Assembly (NCBI RefSeq): GCF_000010665.1
Contig: NC_012796.1
Coordinates: 1,364,001-1,428,000, forward strand
Reading direction: 5' to 3'
Length of the DNA: 64,000 nucleotides
DNA from: Solidesulfovibrio magneticus RS-1
GTDB taxonomy: Bacteria; Desulfobacterota; Desulfovibrionia; Desulfovibrionales; Desulfovibrionaceae
Shown here: positions 1 through 9,027 of the stretch, piece by piece
Numbering within the stretch: the first letter of the stretch is position 1
Layout: each line of letters starts with the position of its first letter
Notes under the pieces: generated by a model
Told to the model about the DNA's origin: nothing
Seen by the model: only the letters and a program-made list of their open reading frames with translations
The model's database searches: none
Position numbers and translations under genes: made by a program

Positions 1-375
1 GGCGAAGAAGAGCAGTCCGCGCAGTTTCAGGCCAGAGAGGAAAAACGCGGCCCAGGTGCCGGAGCAGCCGGCGGCGATGGCGAAGACGGCTGTCCAGCCG
101 TGGGCCAGGTAAACGCCGACGATGAGGTTGGCGGCCAGGAAGAAGCCGGCCAGCCAGGGCGAGCGGGTTTTGAGCGAAACGAACATGCGCACGGCGGACA
201 GGGCGGCGGAAAACGAGGCGGCGTTGTTGCCGAGCCAGGCGAAGTGCACGGTGTAGGCCAGGCATTCCACGGCGATGAGCGTTTTAAGCTTCCAGTCGAT
301 GCGCTGAATGAAGGCGATGACGCCAAGCACGAAGGCGAGGTAGCCCACGAGCTGGGCCGGCGAGGTGAAATCCAT
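1..375 (-). CDS. YgjV-family inner-membrane protein (3' end outside window)
   Basis: Only the first 125 codons are present; the gene runs off the left edge. The start is the ATG at 375, giving a protein that begins MDFTSPAQLVGYLAF. It is almost entirely hydrophobic, with about four predicted membrane helices. The arrangement (a helix, then RIDWKLKTLIAVECLAYTVH, then a stretch on SAALSAVRMFVSLKTRSPW) matches the YgjV/Imp-YgjV family, including the conserved alternation of a short basic loop and the 'RT.VSLKTRS' segment. The function of the family is unknown. It faces away from the TrmB-type regulator, with a 308-base spacer between them. The family call rests on recalled resemblance to E. coli YgjV, not on a search. 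Confidence 0.7.
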   Translation of the reverse strand, partial: MDFTSPAQLVGYLAFVLGVIAFIQRIDWKLKTLIAVECLAYTVHFAWLGNNAASFSAALSAVRMFVSLKTRSPWLAGFFLAANLIVGVYLAHGWTAVFAIAAGCSGTWAAFFLSGLKLRGLLFFA

Positions 376-626
376 GAGGCGTCCTTGCGGCTGGCGCGAC
401 GTGACAGGCGACAGCGTTGAAACACACGGGCGGCGGGGAGGCGCGCGCAAGGCGCATCAAACCCGGACAAGGGCCGGAGGTCCGGTCCGGCCGGGCGCGG
501 GAAGCGCAAGGGACGGACAGGGCGAGGCGGCCGACACGATAGGCCCGGACGTCGAGACAGGTCTCTTGGCGTACCGGGCCTTGGCCGCTCTACGCCCGGC
601 CGGCCGGTCTGGCAAGTCGCGGGCTG
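376..626. other. Divergent intergenic spacer, no gene seen
   Basis: This GC-rich spacer lies between the YgjV-like gene (minus) and the TrmB-type regulator (plus). I see no convincing reading frame with a ribosome-binding site. Its right end runs into the -35 hexamer and operators described separately. Confidence 0.5.
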
Positions 627-679
627 TTGACACCACTTCCTGGTGGTGCTAATTGCTTTGTCACCACTAGGAGGTGGTG
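627..679 (+). promoter_or_regulatory. Promoter with two matching operators for the TrmB-type gene
   Basis: Two inverted repeats with the same half-sites and spacing, CACCAC-N6-GTGGTG, occupy 631-648 and 662-679. Their centres are 31 bp apart, about three helical turns, so two dimers would lie on the same face of the DNA. A perfect -35 hexamer TTGACA (627-632) overlaps the first; the -10 (TAATTG at 650-655) is weak. The second operator contains the Shine-Dalgarno sequence (AGGAGGTG), five bases before the ATG at 684. Autoregulation by the downstream regulator is inferred from this layout. Confidence 0.7.
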
Positions 680-683
680 ACGT

Positions 684-1490
684 ATGATCGAAGCGCAGGA
701 ACTTGCCGCCCTGGGGCTGACCAGCTACGAGGCGGCGGCCTATCTGGCGCTTATCGGCCAGGCCGAGTTGACGCCGGCCGAGGTAGCGGCGCGAGGGACG
801 ATACCGCGCCAGCGGGTTTATGACGTGCTGGCCGGGCTGGCGGCCAAGGGGCTGTGCCAGAGCCGGGAAGGCTCGCCGCGTACCTATGCCGCCGTGGCTC
901 CGGCCCTGGCCATGGAGCTCTTGGCCGGGGAGCGGGCGGCGGCGCTGGCCCGCCAGAAGCAGGAGGCCGAGGCGGCGGCGGCGCGCCTGACCGAGGCCCT
1001 GACGCCGCTTTTTGCCGGCGGGCGCGGCCGCAGCGACCCTCTGGCCTATGCCGAGGTCTTAAGCGGCCCCACCCGCATCGCCCAGCGCGCCCTGGCCCTG
1101 GCCCGGGCGGCCAAAAAGCAAGTGCTGTCCTCCATCACCCGGCCGATGATTCTTTCAAACGACCAGAACCAGGCGTTTATGGAAGCGCCGCTGGGGCGCG
1201 GGCTGGCCTACCGGGCGCTGTGTGACGCGAGCGTGGCCGACGAGCCGGGGTTGTCCGGGCTGTGGCCCGGGCTCTGCGCCAAGGGGCTGGAGCTGCGGGT
1301 GGTCCCGGCGTTGCCGCTGAAGATGCAGTGTTTCGACGACGAGACCACGCTTTTATCCATGCAGGACCCGGCCGGGGGCCAGCCGAGCTTCACGGCAGTG
1401 GTCATCCACAACCAGGGCGTGGCCGCCATGCTGCGCCTGGCCTTCGAACATCTGTGGGCCGAGGCCAAACCTTACGCGGGGGGAGCGTGA
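684..1490 (+). CDS. TrmB-family transcriptional regulator
   Basis: This 268-residue protein starts with a winged-helix domain (about residues 5-70: LGLTSYEAAAYLALI ... RQRVYDVLAGLAAKGL), the typical TrmB N-terminus. A helical, probably coiled-coil segment (about 80-108) and a C-terminal region resembling the effector domain of TrmB-type proteins follow. TrmB proteins repress or activate sugar and central-metabolism genes in response to small ligands; the ligand here cannot be told. The stop overlaps the start of the acetyltransferase gene by one base (TGATG), so the two are translationally coupled. The operator pair directly upstream points to autoregulation. Confidence 0.75.
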   Translation: MIEAQELAALGLTSYEAAAYLALIGQAELTPAEVAARGTIPRQRVYDVLAGLAAKGLCQSREGSPRTYAAVAPALAMELLAGERAAALARQKQEAEAAAARLTEALTPLFAGGRGRSDPLAYAEVLSGPTRIAQRALALARAAKKQVLSSITRPMILSNDQNQAFMEAPLGRGLAYRALCDASVADEPGLSGLWPGLCAKGLELRVVPALPLKMQCFDDETTLLSMQDPAGGQPSFTAVVIHNQGVAAMLRLAFEHLWAEAKPYAGGA

Positions 1491-2038
1491 TGCCTTGCGC
1501 AGCCGTCAGCGCCGGGACGCCTGGAAGCAGACCGCCGGCGGGGGGGATCGAAATCCGTCGGGGCTATGAGCCGGGGCTTATCGGCCGGGCGGCCGAACTG
1601 CATGGCCGCTATTACGCCGAGGCCTGGGGTTCGGGCGCGCCCTTTGAGTCGCTCATTGCCCGGGAGTTCGGGGAGTTCGTCGAGGGCTACGACGCGGGCG
1701 ACGATCTGTTGCTCTCGGCCCACAAGGCCGGGCGGGTTGTCGGCATGATCGCCATTTACGGCCGCCGGCGTCTGCCCGAGGGGGCGCAGCTGCGGTTTTT
1801 CATCGTGGACCCGGCCTGCCACGGCTGCGGGGCCGGCAAGGCGCTGTTGGCCGAAGCCTTGTCCTGGTGCCGGGAGCGGGGCTTTTCCAAGGTCTTCCTG
1901 TGGACCGTCGACGGCCTGCCTGCCTCGCGCCGGCTGTACGAGAAGGCCGGCTTCCGGGTCACGGACCGGGTGCCCGACGACCGCTACACCGTCCTTCGAG
2001 ACAACCTGCGCTTCGAACTCGATCTTTCGACCATCTAG
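1490..2038 (+). CDS. GNAT-family N-acetyltransferase
   Basis: The protein has 182 residues when read from the ATG at 1490, which overlaps the stop of the regulator gene. Residues about 100-122 form the acetyl-CoA-binding core (a beta strand ending FIVDP, then CHGCGAGKALL, the Q/R-x-x-G-x-G/A loop). A later segment, LWTVDGLPASRRLYEKAGF, is the usual family C-terminal motif. GNAT enzymes move an acetyl group from acetyl-CoA to an amine; the substrate is not predictable. Coupling to a TrmB-type regulator suggests that the same signal controls both. Confidence 0.8.
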   Translation: MPCAAVSAGTPGSRPPAGGIEIRRGYEPGLIGRAAELHGRYYAEAWGSGAPFESLIAREFGEFVEGYDAGDDLLLSAHKAGRVVGMIAIYGRRRLPEGAQLRFFIVDPACHGCGAGKALLAEALSWCRERGFSKVFLWTVDGLPASRRLYEKAGFRVTDRVPDDRYTVLRDNLRFELDLSTI

Positions 2039-2440
2039 TCTTTTCTTGGCGGGCGGCTCCGGGCATCAGGCCCGGGCCGTTCCGCCGCAAGCCCTCTCTC
2101 ACTCGTCCTCCCGTCAAGGGCGCTGGTCGCGTTGTGACAACGCGGTCTCGCAGTATTGCGGAATCACCCGAAAGGGCGATTGCTAGACATTGGTTTGTCC
2201 GATGGAAACTCTTCTTGTGCGCGATTTGACTGGGATTGTCGTACTTGTTGTATCGTTGTAATGTGAAATGCCACAAGGGCAGACTGTTGGCATGGCAACG
2301 GTATTTTATGCGAGTGACGTCGTGTTTTCAGCAAATACGTTATATGGCTTGTCGTGTGTGCCATGCTGTGATAGATTCGGAATAGAGCACCATTTCAAGA
2401 ATGATAGGGAATATGCGCACGATCCTTTATGGAGGGGAGT
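2039..2440 (+). other. Leader of the chemoreceptor gene
   Basis: No gene is seen in these 402 bases. From about 2200 the base composition falls well below the GC-rich surroundings, as expected for a promoter region. A possible -35 (TTGACT, 2226-2231) is present, but no -10 at good spacing stands out. A strong ribosome-binding site (GGAGGGGAGT) immediately precedes the ATG at 2441. Confidence 0.4.
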
Positions 2441-4258
2441 ATGAATTTGCTTAAGGACGTTAACGTCGGCAAGAAATTGATTGTTTCTTTTCTCATCATG
2501 GCGGCATTGACGGCGATCGTTGGTTTGCTCGGTGTGCGCAGTATGGACAAAATAAACGATTTTGCCGAGTCCATGTATGGAAATGAGCTGCTTGGACTTT
2601 CCGCGATCAAGGAGGCAAATGTCAGTCTTGTCTATCTTGATCGGGCGACTAAAAATATGCTGCTGTCGTCGACGTTGGAAGACCGGCAGAAGTATGCTGG
2701 TCGCATTGAGCAGTATAAAAAAGATTATCTTGAGTCCTATGCCAAGGCCAAGCCGCTTTTCTGGACGGAAAAGGGCAAGGCCGGCATGGCCAGGCTCGCC
2801 GCCGCCTGGGAGGACTATACCCCGGTGTTGGGGAAGTTGTTGGAGATGAGCAAGTCCGAGGACCTGGCGGCCAACCGGGAGTCGGCCAAGCTGTCCATGG
2901 GGCTGGCCCGGGACAAGGTCGACGCCGTCGACGCCGTCATCGACGACCTCAGCAAGGTCAAACAGGAAAATGCCGCCCGGTTCGCTGCCCAGATCAAGGA
3001 AACCTACGACGCCAACCTGTGGGCCCTGACCGGCATCATCACGGCAAGCGTACTGCTTGGCATCGGACTCGGGCTGGTCATCGCCCGGTCCATCAGCCGG
3101 CCTCTTGGCGAAACCATGGTCTTTGCCCAGGCCGTGGCCCAGGGCAATCTGGAGGCTCAGTGCGCCGTGGAAAGCCGCGACGAGGTGGGCCAACTGGCCG
3201 TGGCCCTGCGGCGGATGGTCGGCAATCTCAAGGAAAAGATCGGCGAGGCCACGCAGAAGTCGCAGCTGGCCGAACAGGAAAGCGGCCGCGCGCGTACGGC
3301 CATGGCCGAGGCCGAGCAGGCCAAGGAACAGGCCGAAGGCAAGGCCAGGGAGATTCTGGACGCGGCCAGCCGGCTGGAAGCCGTGGTGGAGGTCGTGACC
3401 TCGGCCTCCCAGCAGCTCTCGGCCCAGATCGAGCAATCGAGCCGGGGAGCCGAGGAACAGGCCCATCGCATTGGCGAGACCGCGACCTCCATGGAGGAAA
3501 TGAACGCCACCGTGCTGGAAGTGGCCAAAAACGCCTCCAGCGCCGCCCAGACCGCTGATCAGGCCAAGGCCAAGGCCGAAGAGGGGGCCGGCGTGGTCAG
3601 CCGGGTGGTGGCAGGCATCGGCCAGGTGCAAAACCAGTCCCGGGAAATGATGACCGACATGGGGGCGCTTGGCACACGGGCCGAAGGCATCGGGCAGATT
3701 TTAAACGTTATTTCCGACATCGCCGACCAGACCAACCTGCTGGCCTTAAACGCCGCCATCGAGGCGGCCCGGGCCGGCGAGGCCGGGCGCGGCTTTGCCG
3801 TGGTCGCCGACGAAGTCCGCAAGCTGGCCGAAAAAACCATGACCGCCACCAAGGAGGTCGGCGAGGCCATTCGCGGCGTCCAGACCGGGGCCAGAAAGAA
3901 CATCGAAAACGTCGAACGGGCCGGAACCGCCATCGAGGAGGTCACCAAGCTGGCCAACACCTCGGGCGAGGCCTTGCGGGAGATCGTCGTCCTGGCCGAG
4001 ACCACCACCGATCAGGTGCGCTCCATCGCCACCGCCTCCGAGGAACAGTCCTCGGCCAGCGAGGAAATCAACCGCAGCATCGAGGACGTCAACCGCGTGT
4101 CCTTGGAAATGTCCGACGCCATGCGCCAGTCGGCCCAGGCCGTGGGCGAGTTGGCGCATCAGGCCCAGGTGCTCAAGGAACTCATCGAGCAGTTGCGCCA
4201 GGGCGACGGTTCCGCCAAGGCCCTGCCGCCGGCCGGCCGGCGGCGGGCGCTGGCCTGA
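2441..4258 (+). CDS. Methyl-accepting chemotaxis protein
   Basis: This is a 605-residue receptor. The start at 2441 is chosen because GGAGGGGAGT directly precedes it; an in-frame ATG 12 bases earlier lacks this. Layout: membrane helix (about 12-34), periplasmic four-helix-bundle-type sensor domain (about 35-185), second helix ([18 protein letters not shown]), HAMP domain, coiled coil, then a cytoplasmic signalling domain with the hairpin-tip sequence [19 protein letters not shown] and the [13 protein letters not shown] segment. It would sense a periplasmic ligand and control CheA. The final residues are basic (GRRRALA), with no CheR-docking pentapeptide. It stands alone, followed by a strong terminator. 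Confidence 0.93.
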   Translation: MNLLKDVNVGKKLIVSFLIMAALTAIVGLLGVRSMDKINDFAESMYGNELLGLSAIKEANVSLVYLDRATKNMLLSSTLEDRQKYAGRIEQYKKDYLESYAKAKPLFWTEKGKAGMARLAAAWEDYTPVLGKLLEMSKSEDLAANRESAKLSMGLARDKVDAVDAVIDDLSKVKQENAARFAAQIKETYDANLWALTGIITASVLLGIGLGLVIARSISRPLGETMVFAQAVAQGNLEAQCAVESRDEVGQLAVALRRMVGNLKEKIGEATQKSQLAEQESGRARTAMAEAEQAKEQAEGKAREILDAASRLEAVVEVVTSASQQLSAQIEQSSRGAEEQAHRIGETATSMEEMNATVLEVAKNASSAAQTADQAKAKAEEGAGVVSRVVAGIGQVQNQSREMMTDMGALGTRAEGIGQILNVISDIADQTNLLALNAAIEAARAGEAGRGFAVVADEVRKLAEKTMTATKEVGEAIRGVQTGARKNIENVERAGTAIEEVTKLANTSGEALREIVVLAETTTDQVRSIATASEEQSSASEEINRSIEDVNRVSLEMSDAMRQSAQAVGELAHQAQVLKELIEQLRQGDGSAKALPPAGRRRALA

Positions 4259-4281
4259 ATCATTCCTTGTCAAACGCCAAC

Positions 4282-4320
4282 GGCCCGCCTGGACGCGTCT
4301 CCAGGCGGGCCGCTTGTTTT
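4282..4320 (+). terminator. Rho-independent terminator after the chemoreceptor
   Basis: A perfect 11-bp stem (GGCCCGCCTGG at 4282-4292 with CCAGGCGGGCC at 4301-4311) closes an 8-base loop and is followed by GCTTGTTTT. It lies between convergent genes. Confidence 0.85.
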
Positions 4321-4331
4321 GGCGCGTGGCC

Positions 4332-4868
4332 CTACCACCAATACTGAGGATAGCGCCGGGAGGGGACGGCGTTGACCGCGACCAGGGCCACGGCCAGCAT
4401 GACCAGCGCCCCGGAGAGCACCGGGATCAGCGCATAGAGGTAGCCCAGGGCCAGGAGCTTGGGGCCGCCGGTGACGGCGATAAGGGCCGTGGCTCCGCCA
4501 GGGGGATGGAGCGTTCCGGTGGCGTGCATGAGCGCGATGGCCGCGGCCACGGCCACGGCGCAGGCCAGCCAGTCCGGCGAGGCGATGGCCAGCCGGACCG
4601 TGACCCCGACCAGGGCCGAGAGCACGTGGCCGCCGATGAGGTTTCGCGGCTGGGCAAGCGGGCTGGCCGGCGCGCCGTAGAGGAGCACGGCCGAGGCTCC
4701 GAAGGAACCGATAAGCAGCGACAGCCCGGCCGGGTCGGCGATACGCTCATGGAGCCAGGCCACGGCGGCGATGCCGCCCAAGGCCCCCAGAAACGACCAA
4801 AGGATTTCGGGCGCGCCCACCCGGGGCGGGGAAACGCCCGCGCCGCGCATTTTTTGCAGCAGGCTCAC
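4332..4868 (-). CDS. HPP-family integral membrane protein
   Basis: The 178-residue protein is mostly transmembrane (about four helices) and carries the family signature GTLHPPGGATAL. Read from the GTG at 4868, it overlaps the stop of the CBS gene by four bases (GTGA), so the two are coupled. In many bacteria HPP and CBS domains form one polypeptide; here they are separate but adjacent genes. Some HPP proteins have been linked to nitrite transport in plastids and cyanobacteria. That role is not shown here, although a PII nitrogen regulator lies directly upstream. Confidence 0.8.
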   Translation of the reverse strand: MSLLQKMRGAGVSPPRVGAPEILWSFLGALGGIAAVAWLHERIADPAGLSLLIGSFGASAVLLYGAPASPLAQPRNLIGGHVLSALVGVTVRLAIASPDWLACAVAVAAAIALMHATGTLHPPGGATALIAVTGGPKLLALGYLYALIPVLSGALVMLAVALVAVNAVPSRRYPQYWW

Positions 4869-5476
4869 AGCGGACACTCCAGTCCCCGGCAGGAGCGCAC
4901 CACGTCGGCCCGGCTGACAATGCCGCGAAGCACGCCCTTTTCCACCACCGGCAGGCGGTTTATGCACTGTCCGGCCATGAGCCGGGCGGCCTCGGAGCGG
5001 GGCGTGTCCGGCGCGACGACAACGGCCGGGCTGGTCATGAGCCGGGCCACGGGAGTGCGGGTCAGGGCGGCCGGGTCGGTTTCGTGGAGACAGGTTTCGG
5101 GGTCGAGGAGCCGGGCGGCCAGGGCGGCCGGGCCGGACTGGGGCGGCAGTCCGAGCAGGCGCAGCACGTCTTTTACGGACAGCACGCCGACCACCGCGCC
5201 GCCCGCGACCACGGGCAGCCCGGACACGCCGGCCCGGGCCATGGCCAGGGTGGCGTCGCGGACCGTGTCGCCGGGCGCGGCCGTGGTGACGTCCGGGGTC
5301 ATGATGGCGGCCACGGGAACGTCCTGGGTCAGCCGGGCGGCGGCGTGGGCGTAGGCCAGGCGGTAGAGGTCCAGGGCCTGGTCCGGGGCGACGTCGAGAT
5401 AGCCGCCGAGCTGGCGCATGGCGGCCAGGACGTCGGCGATGTCCACGGGAAGATCGGGATTGGGCGCGTGGGGCAT
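4865..5476 (-). CDS. CBS-domain protein
   Basis: This soluble 203-residue protein contains two CBS motifs: about residues 68-125 (VAAIMTPDVTTAAPGDTVRDAT ... GLPVVAGGAVVGVLSVKDVLRLL) and about 145-200 (VARLMTSPAVVVAPDTPRSEA ... RLPVVEKGVLRGIVSRADVV). Such pairs bind adenine nucleotides and gate partner proteins. The start at 5476 has a good ribosome-binding site (GGAGGATG). It probably forms a complex with the HPP membrane protein whose start codon overlaps its stop. Confidence 0.82.
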   Translation of the reverse strand: MPHAPNPDLPVDIADVLAAMRQLGGYLDVAPDQALDLYRLAYAHAAARLTQDVPVAAIMTPDVTTAAPGDTVRDATLAMARAGVSGLPVVAGGAVVGVLSVKDVLRLLGLPPQSGPAALAARLLDPETCLHETDPAALTRTPVARLMTSPAVVVAPDTPRSEAARLMAGQCINRLPVVEKGVLRGIVSRADVVRSCRGLECPL

Positions 5477-5556
5477 GAGGGCATCCTCCGGCCGCCATCC
5501 TGCCAGCCCCGCTCCTGCCGCGACATGACCTAAGTCAAATTCCCCCGTTCCCAAGT

Positions 5557-5597
5557 GGGGGGTCCGGGGGCCTCAGGCCCCCGGCCGCCGGAGGCAT
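5557..5597 (-). repeat. Stop-proximal hairpin element, copy A (after the PII gene)
   Basis: Read on the minus strand it begins ATGCCTCCGGCGGCC, forms a GC hairpin (arms CCGGGGGCC/GGCCCCCGG, loop TGA) and ends GGACCCCCC. It starts 10 bases after the stop of the PII gene. It belongs to a family with copies near 7838, 8082, 14770, 16790, 19294, 35735, 50283 and 50604. Confidence 0.85.
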
Positions 5598-5607
5598 CTT
5601 CACAATT

Positions 5608-6526
<919 letters not shown>

Positions 6527-6568
6527 CCCGCCTTGCCCGGGCGGCGGCCATGCCGTACATCTGGCCCC

Positions 6569-7447
6569 ATGACCGCCGTCGCCGAAACAATCCTTGTCGC
6601 CTGGAACGGCTTGACCCTTGCCGTGCCGGCCCATTGGCGGCCCGCCCGGCTGGGGCTTGGCTACCTCTATTTCGAGGACGGCTCCGGTCCGGCCTTTGAG
6701 CTCAAATGGCGGCCCGGGGCCGGCCGCGACGGCATGGAGGCGGCCTTTCGGGCCATGACGCCCAAGGGTCAGGCCCGGCCGGCCAAGGGGTTGCCTGGGG
6801 CCTGGGAAGCCGCTTTGACCGCTTTTGAAACCATGCCCATCACCTGGAACATCGGGGAGCGCGGCGGCCTTGGGGCGGCGCTTTACTGCCCGGACTGCGG
6901 TCTGGCCGCCATCTTCCAGGCCTACGGCGGCCCGGATGGCCCAGGCAGTCAGCGCGTGGCCGAGGTCGGCCGGGCGCTGGCCAGCTTTTCGCATCACCAC
7001 GACGGCCCCCCGGAGTATCGCGTCTTCGGCCTGTCCTTTCGGCCGCCGCCGGACTACCGCCTGACCGCCTTCCACTTCTCGCCCGGCCGGTTCAGCCTGA
7101 ACTTCGCTCAAGGCAAATCGCGCCTGGACATCCTGCGCCTGGCCCCGGCCGAAGTGCTCCTGGCCCGCGATCCCCTGCCGCGCTTGGCCCGGCTGGCCTT
7201 TGGCTTCGACGCGGCCCGGCCGGCCACGGAAGCTGTCGTGGACGGCTGCCCGGCCGTGTGGGTCGGGGAGCGCCAGGGCGAACAGTGGCGCGACCGGCTG
7301 GCCCGGACCCTGGGCCGACCGGCCCGCCTGACTCTGCTGCGCCACGATCCTGCCGCCGACAAGCTCTACGGTGCGGCCGCGACGTCCCGCCATCCCATCA
7401 ACCCCGACTGGCTGGCTGCCGCCGCAGGACGCTGTGTTTCCGTTTAA
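6569..7447 (+). CDS. Hypothetical protein linked to a PqqD-like protein
   Basis: I do not recognise this family. From the ATG at 6569 it has 292 residues and no signal peptide or membrane helix. It has a pair of cysteines in YCPDCGLAAIF and a C-terminal half rich in short hydrophobic strands (VFGLSFRPPPDYRLTAFHFSPGRFSLNF). Codon use matches the neighbours. Its 3' end overlaps the start of the PqqD-like gene by 14 bases, so the two probably act together. The annotated start could shift upstream, since no strong ribosome-binding site decides it. Confidence 0.65.
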   Translation: MTAVAETILVAWNGLTLAVPAHWRPARLGLGYLYFEDGSGPAFELKWRPGAGRDGMEAAFRAMTPKGQARPAKGLPGAWEAALTAFETMPITWNIGERGGLGAALYCPDCGLAAIFQAYGGPDGPGSQRVAEVGRALASFSHHHDGPPEYRVFGLSFRPPPDYRLTAFHFSPGRFSLNFAQGKSRLDILRLAPAEVLLARDPLPRLARLAFGFDAARPATEAVVDGCPAVWVGERQGEQWRDRLARTLGRPARLTLLRHDPAADKLYGAAATSRHPINPDWLAAAAGRCVSV

Positions 7448-7829
7448 ATCGAAAAAGCCGCCCGAGCCGGTCATGACCCGGGACGAGGCCATGAGGCTCG
7501 CCCCGTGCCCCAGCCGGGACGTGGACGTCTCGCGCACGGCCGAGGGCCTTTTCCGCCTCTCGGTTCCCGTGGCCGTGCGTCCGGCTCTGGCCGGACTGGC
7601 CAAACGCCTGGGCGTGTGGGACGGCCGGGTGCTGCGTAAAACCGTGGAACTCGACGCCATCGGCTCCTTTGTCTGGGAACGCATCGACGGTCGGGCCACC
7701 GTCGGCGAGCTGGCCGTGGCCCTGGCCGAACGCTACGGCCTCGACCGCGACGAAGCAGGATTGGCCGTGGCCGCCTTTTTGCGTCAACTCGGCCAGCGCG
7801 GCGCGGTGGGGTTCGTCGGGGGGAAGTGA
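7434..7829 (+). CDS. PqqD-like peptide-chaperone-domain protein
   Basis: The 131-residue protein starts at GTG 7434, preceded by GCAGGACGCT, and overlaps the upstream gene. An ATG at 7473 is an alternative. Residues about 45-125 carry the PqqD fold signature: VELDAIGSFVWERIDGRATVGELAVALAERYGLDRDEAGLAVAAFLRQLGQRGAV. PqqD-type domains bind precursor peptides and present them to radical SAM enzymes. No radical SAM gene or precursor peptide is seen nearby, so its partner may be the coupled 292-residue protein. Confidence 0.75.
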   Translation: MFPFKSKKPPEPVMTRDEAMRLAPCPSRDVDVSRTAEGLFRLSVPVAVRPALAGLAKRLGVWDGRVLRKTVELDAIGSFVWERIDGRATVGELAVALAERYGLDRDEAGLAVAAFLRQLGQRGAVGFVGGK

Positions 7830-7837
7830 GGCGGGGA

Positions 7838-7880
7838 ATGCCTCCGGCGGCCGGGGGCCTCAGGCCCCCGGACCCCCGAC
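7838..7880 (+). repeat. Stop-proximal hairpin element, copy B
   Basis: It begins ATGCCTCCGGCGGCC eight bases after the stop of the PqqD-like gene. The hairpin has arms CCGGGGGCC/GGCCCCCGG and loop TCA, followed by GGACCCCCGAC. It reads in the same direction as the gene before it. Confidence 0.85.
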
Positions 7881-7932
7881 TTGGGGATGGTCGGTTGGGC
7901 GGGGGAGGGCGTCGGCGGCCGACAACTCGCCA

Positions 7933-7990
7933 GCGAAAAGGGCTGTTTTGGGCGCGAGCAAAGCCTCGCGCCCAAAACAGCCCTTTTCGC
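7933..7990. repeat. Perfect long hairpin with 26-bp arms
   Basis: The left arm (7933-7958, starting GCGAAAAGGGCTG) and right arm (7965-7990) are exact reverse complements around the loop CAAAGC. It sits midway between the convergent PqqD-like and nucleoside phosphorylase genes. Close relatives lie at 36055-36112 and 50454-50511. Confidence 0.92.
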
Positions 7991-8039
7991 GTGTCTGGAG
8001 CAAAAACGACAGGAGAGGCGGGCGTTGGATACCCCTGGT

Positions 8040-8082
8040 GGGGTTTCCAAAGGGGCTCAGCTCCTTTGGCCGCCGGGGGCAT
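8040..8082 (-). repeat. Stop-proximal hairpin element, copy C
   Basis: On the minus strand this copy reads ATGCCCCCGGCGGCC, then the A-rich stem variant (CCAAAGGAGC/GCCCCTTTGG, loop TGA, one mismatch), then AAACCCC. It starts nine bases after the stop of the nucleoside phosphorylase gene. With copy B it brackets the long hairpin. Confidence 0.8.
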
Positions 8083-8091
8083 CTTTATATA

Positions 8092-8916
8092 TTAACATTC
8101 TGGAATTATACTACTAATCAGCTTAGCTAGGTTTGTTTCGGCTTTCTTGGCCGTGGCCAGGACGTCTTCCAGGGTGGTTTCGGCCATGCAGTCGGGCAGG
8201 TTGACGTTGGTCAGGCAGGAGATGACGAGGACTTCCAGGCCCAGGTGGCGGGCGGCGATGACTTCGGTGACCGTGGACATGCCCACGGCGTCGGCCCCGA
8301 GCAGGCGCAGCATCCGGGTTTCTGCCGGGGTTTCGAGGCAGGGGCCGAGCACCCCGGCATAGACCCCGCGTTCCAGGCGAAGCCCCAGTTCCAGGGCTTT
8401 GGCGTCGGCGACTTCGCCCAGCCGGTGGCTGTAGGCTTGGCTCATGTCCGGGAAGCGCGGTCCGGCTCCGTCGTCGTTGGGGCCGACCAGCGGGTTGCGG
8501 CCGGTCAGGTTGATGTGGTCGGTCACCCGCATGAGGCCGCCGGCGGCGAAGTGGGGGTCCAGCGCGCCGGCGGCGTTGGTCAGCGCCAGGACGCGCACGC
8601 CAAGCCCGGCCAGCAGCCGCACGCCAAAGGCCACATCGCGCGGCGAGTGCCCTTCGTAGAGGTGGAGGCGGCCGGAAAGCAGCAGCGTCGGCCGGCCGGC
8701 GATGTGGCCCAGGGCCAGGGTTCCGGCGTGGCTGGGGGCGGTGGAGCGGGGGAAGCCCGGGATGTCGCTGGCGGCCATCTCCTTGCGGTCGGCCAGGGCG
8801 GCGGCCAGACCGCCCAGGCCCGTGCCCGAGACCAGCCCCACACAATTGGCCGGGATGTCGCCCAGGCGGCTTTGGACGGCGTCGGCGGCGCGCTTTACAT
8901 CGTCATTGTAAACCAT
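8092..8916 (-). CDS. Purine nucleoside phosphorylase
   Basis: The 274-residue enzyme splits purine nucleosides with phosphate to base plus ribose 1-phosphate, in purine salvage. It matches the trimeric (class I) PNP family: GLVSGTGLGGLA (phosphate loop), SHAGTLALGHIAGRPTLLLSGRLHLYEGH, LALTNAAGAL, and the base-binding segment GVYAGVLGPCLETPAETRML...ADAVGMSTVTEVIAARH. The start at 8916 follows an AGGAG sequence with eight bases spacing. The gene is divergent from motA, with 111 bases between. The glutamate and asparagine of the purine site appear as ETPAE and SCLTN. Confidence 0.9.
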   Translation of the reverse strand: MVYNDDVKRAADAVQSRLGDIPANCVGLVSGTGLGGLAAALADRKEMAASDIPGFPRSTAPSHAGTLALGHIAGRPTLLLSGRLHLYEGHSPRDVAFGVRLLAGLGVRVLALTNAAGALDPHFAAGGLMRVTDHINLTGRNPLVGPNDDGAGPRFPDMSQAYSHRLGEVADAKALELGLRLERGVYAGVLGPCLETPAETRMLRLLGADAVGMSTVTEVIAARHLGLEVLVISCLTNVNLPDCMAETTLEDVLATAKKAETNLAKLISSIIPEC

Positions 8917-9027
8917 ATACACGTCTCCTGTTGCCGCTTGTCGTAGCATGGGGCCGGCCGGTCGGGAAGGGGGAGGCCTTTCCCGGACGCGAAAGTCCCC
9001 CAATCCGCCCTTATACGGACACAACGC

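Noticed and set aside
7838-7880. Short frames starting at the ATG of the hairpin elements (MPPAAGGLRPPDPR...)
   Set aside because: The same peptide appears wherever the element occurs because the DNA is repeated. Stem changes alter the peptide, and there is no ribosome-binding site.
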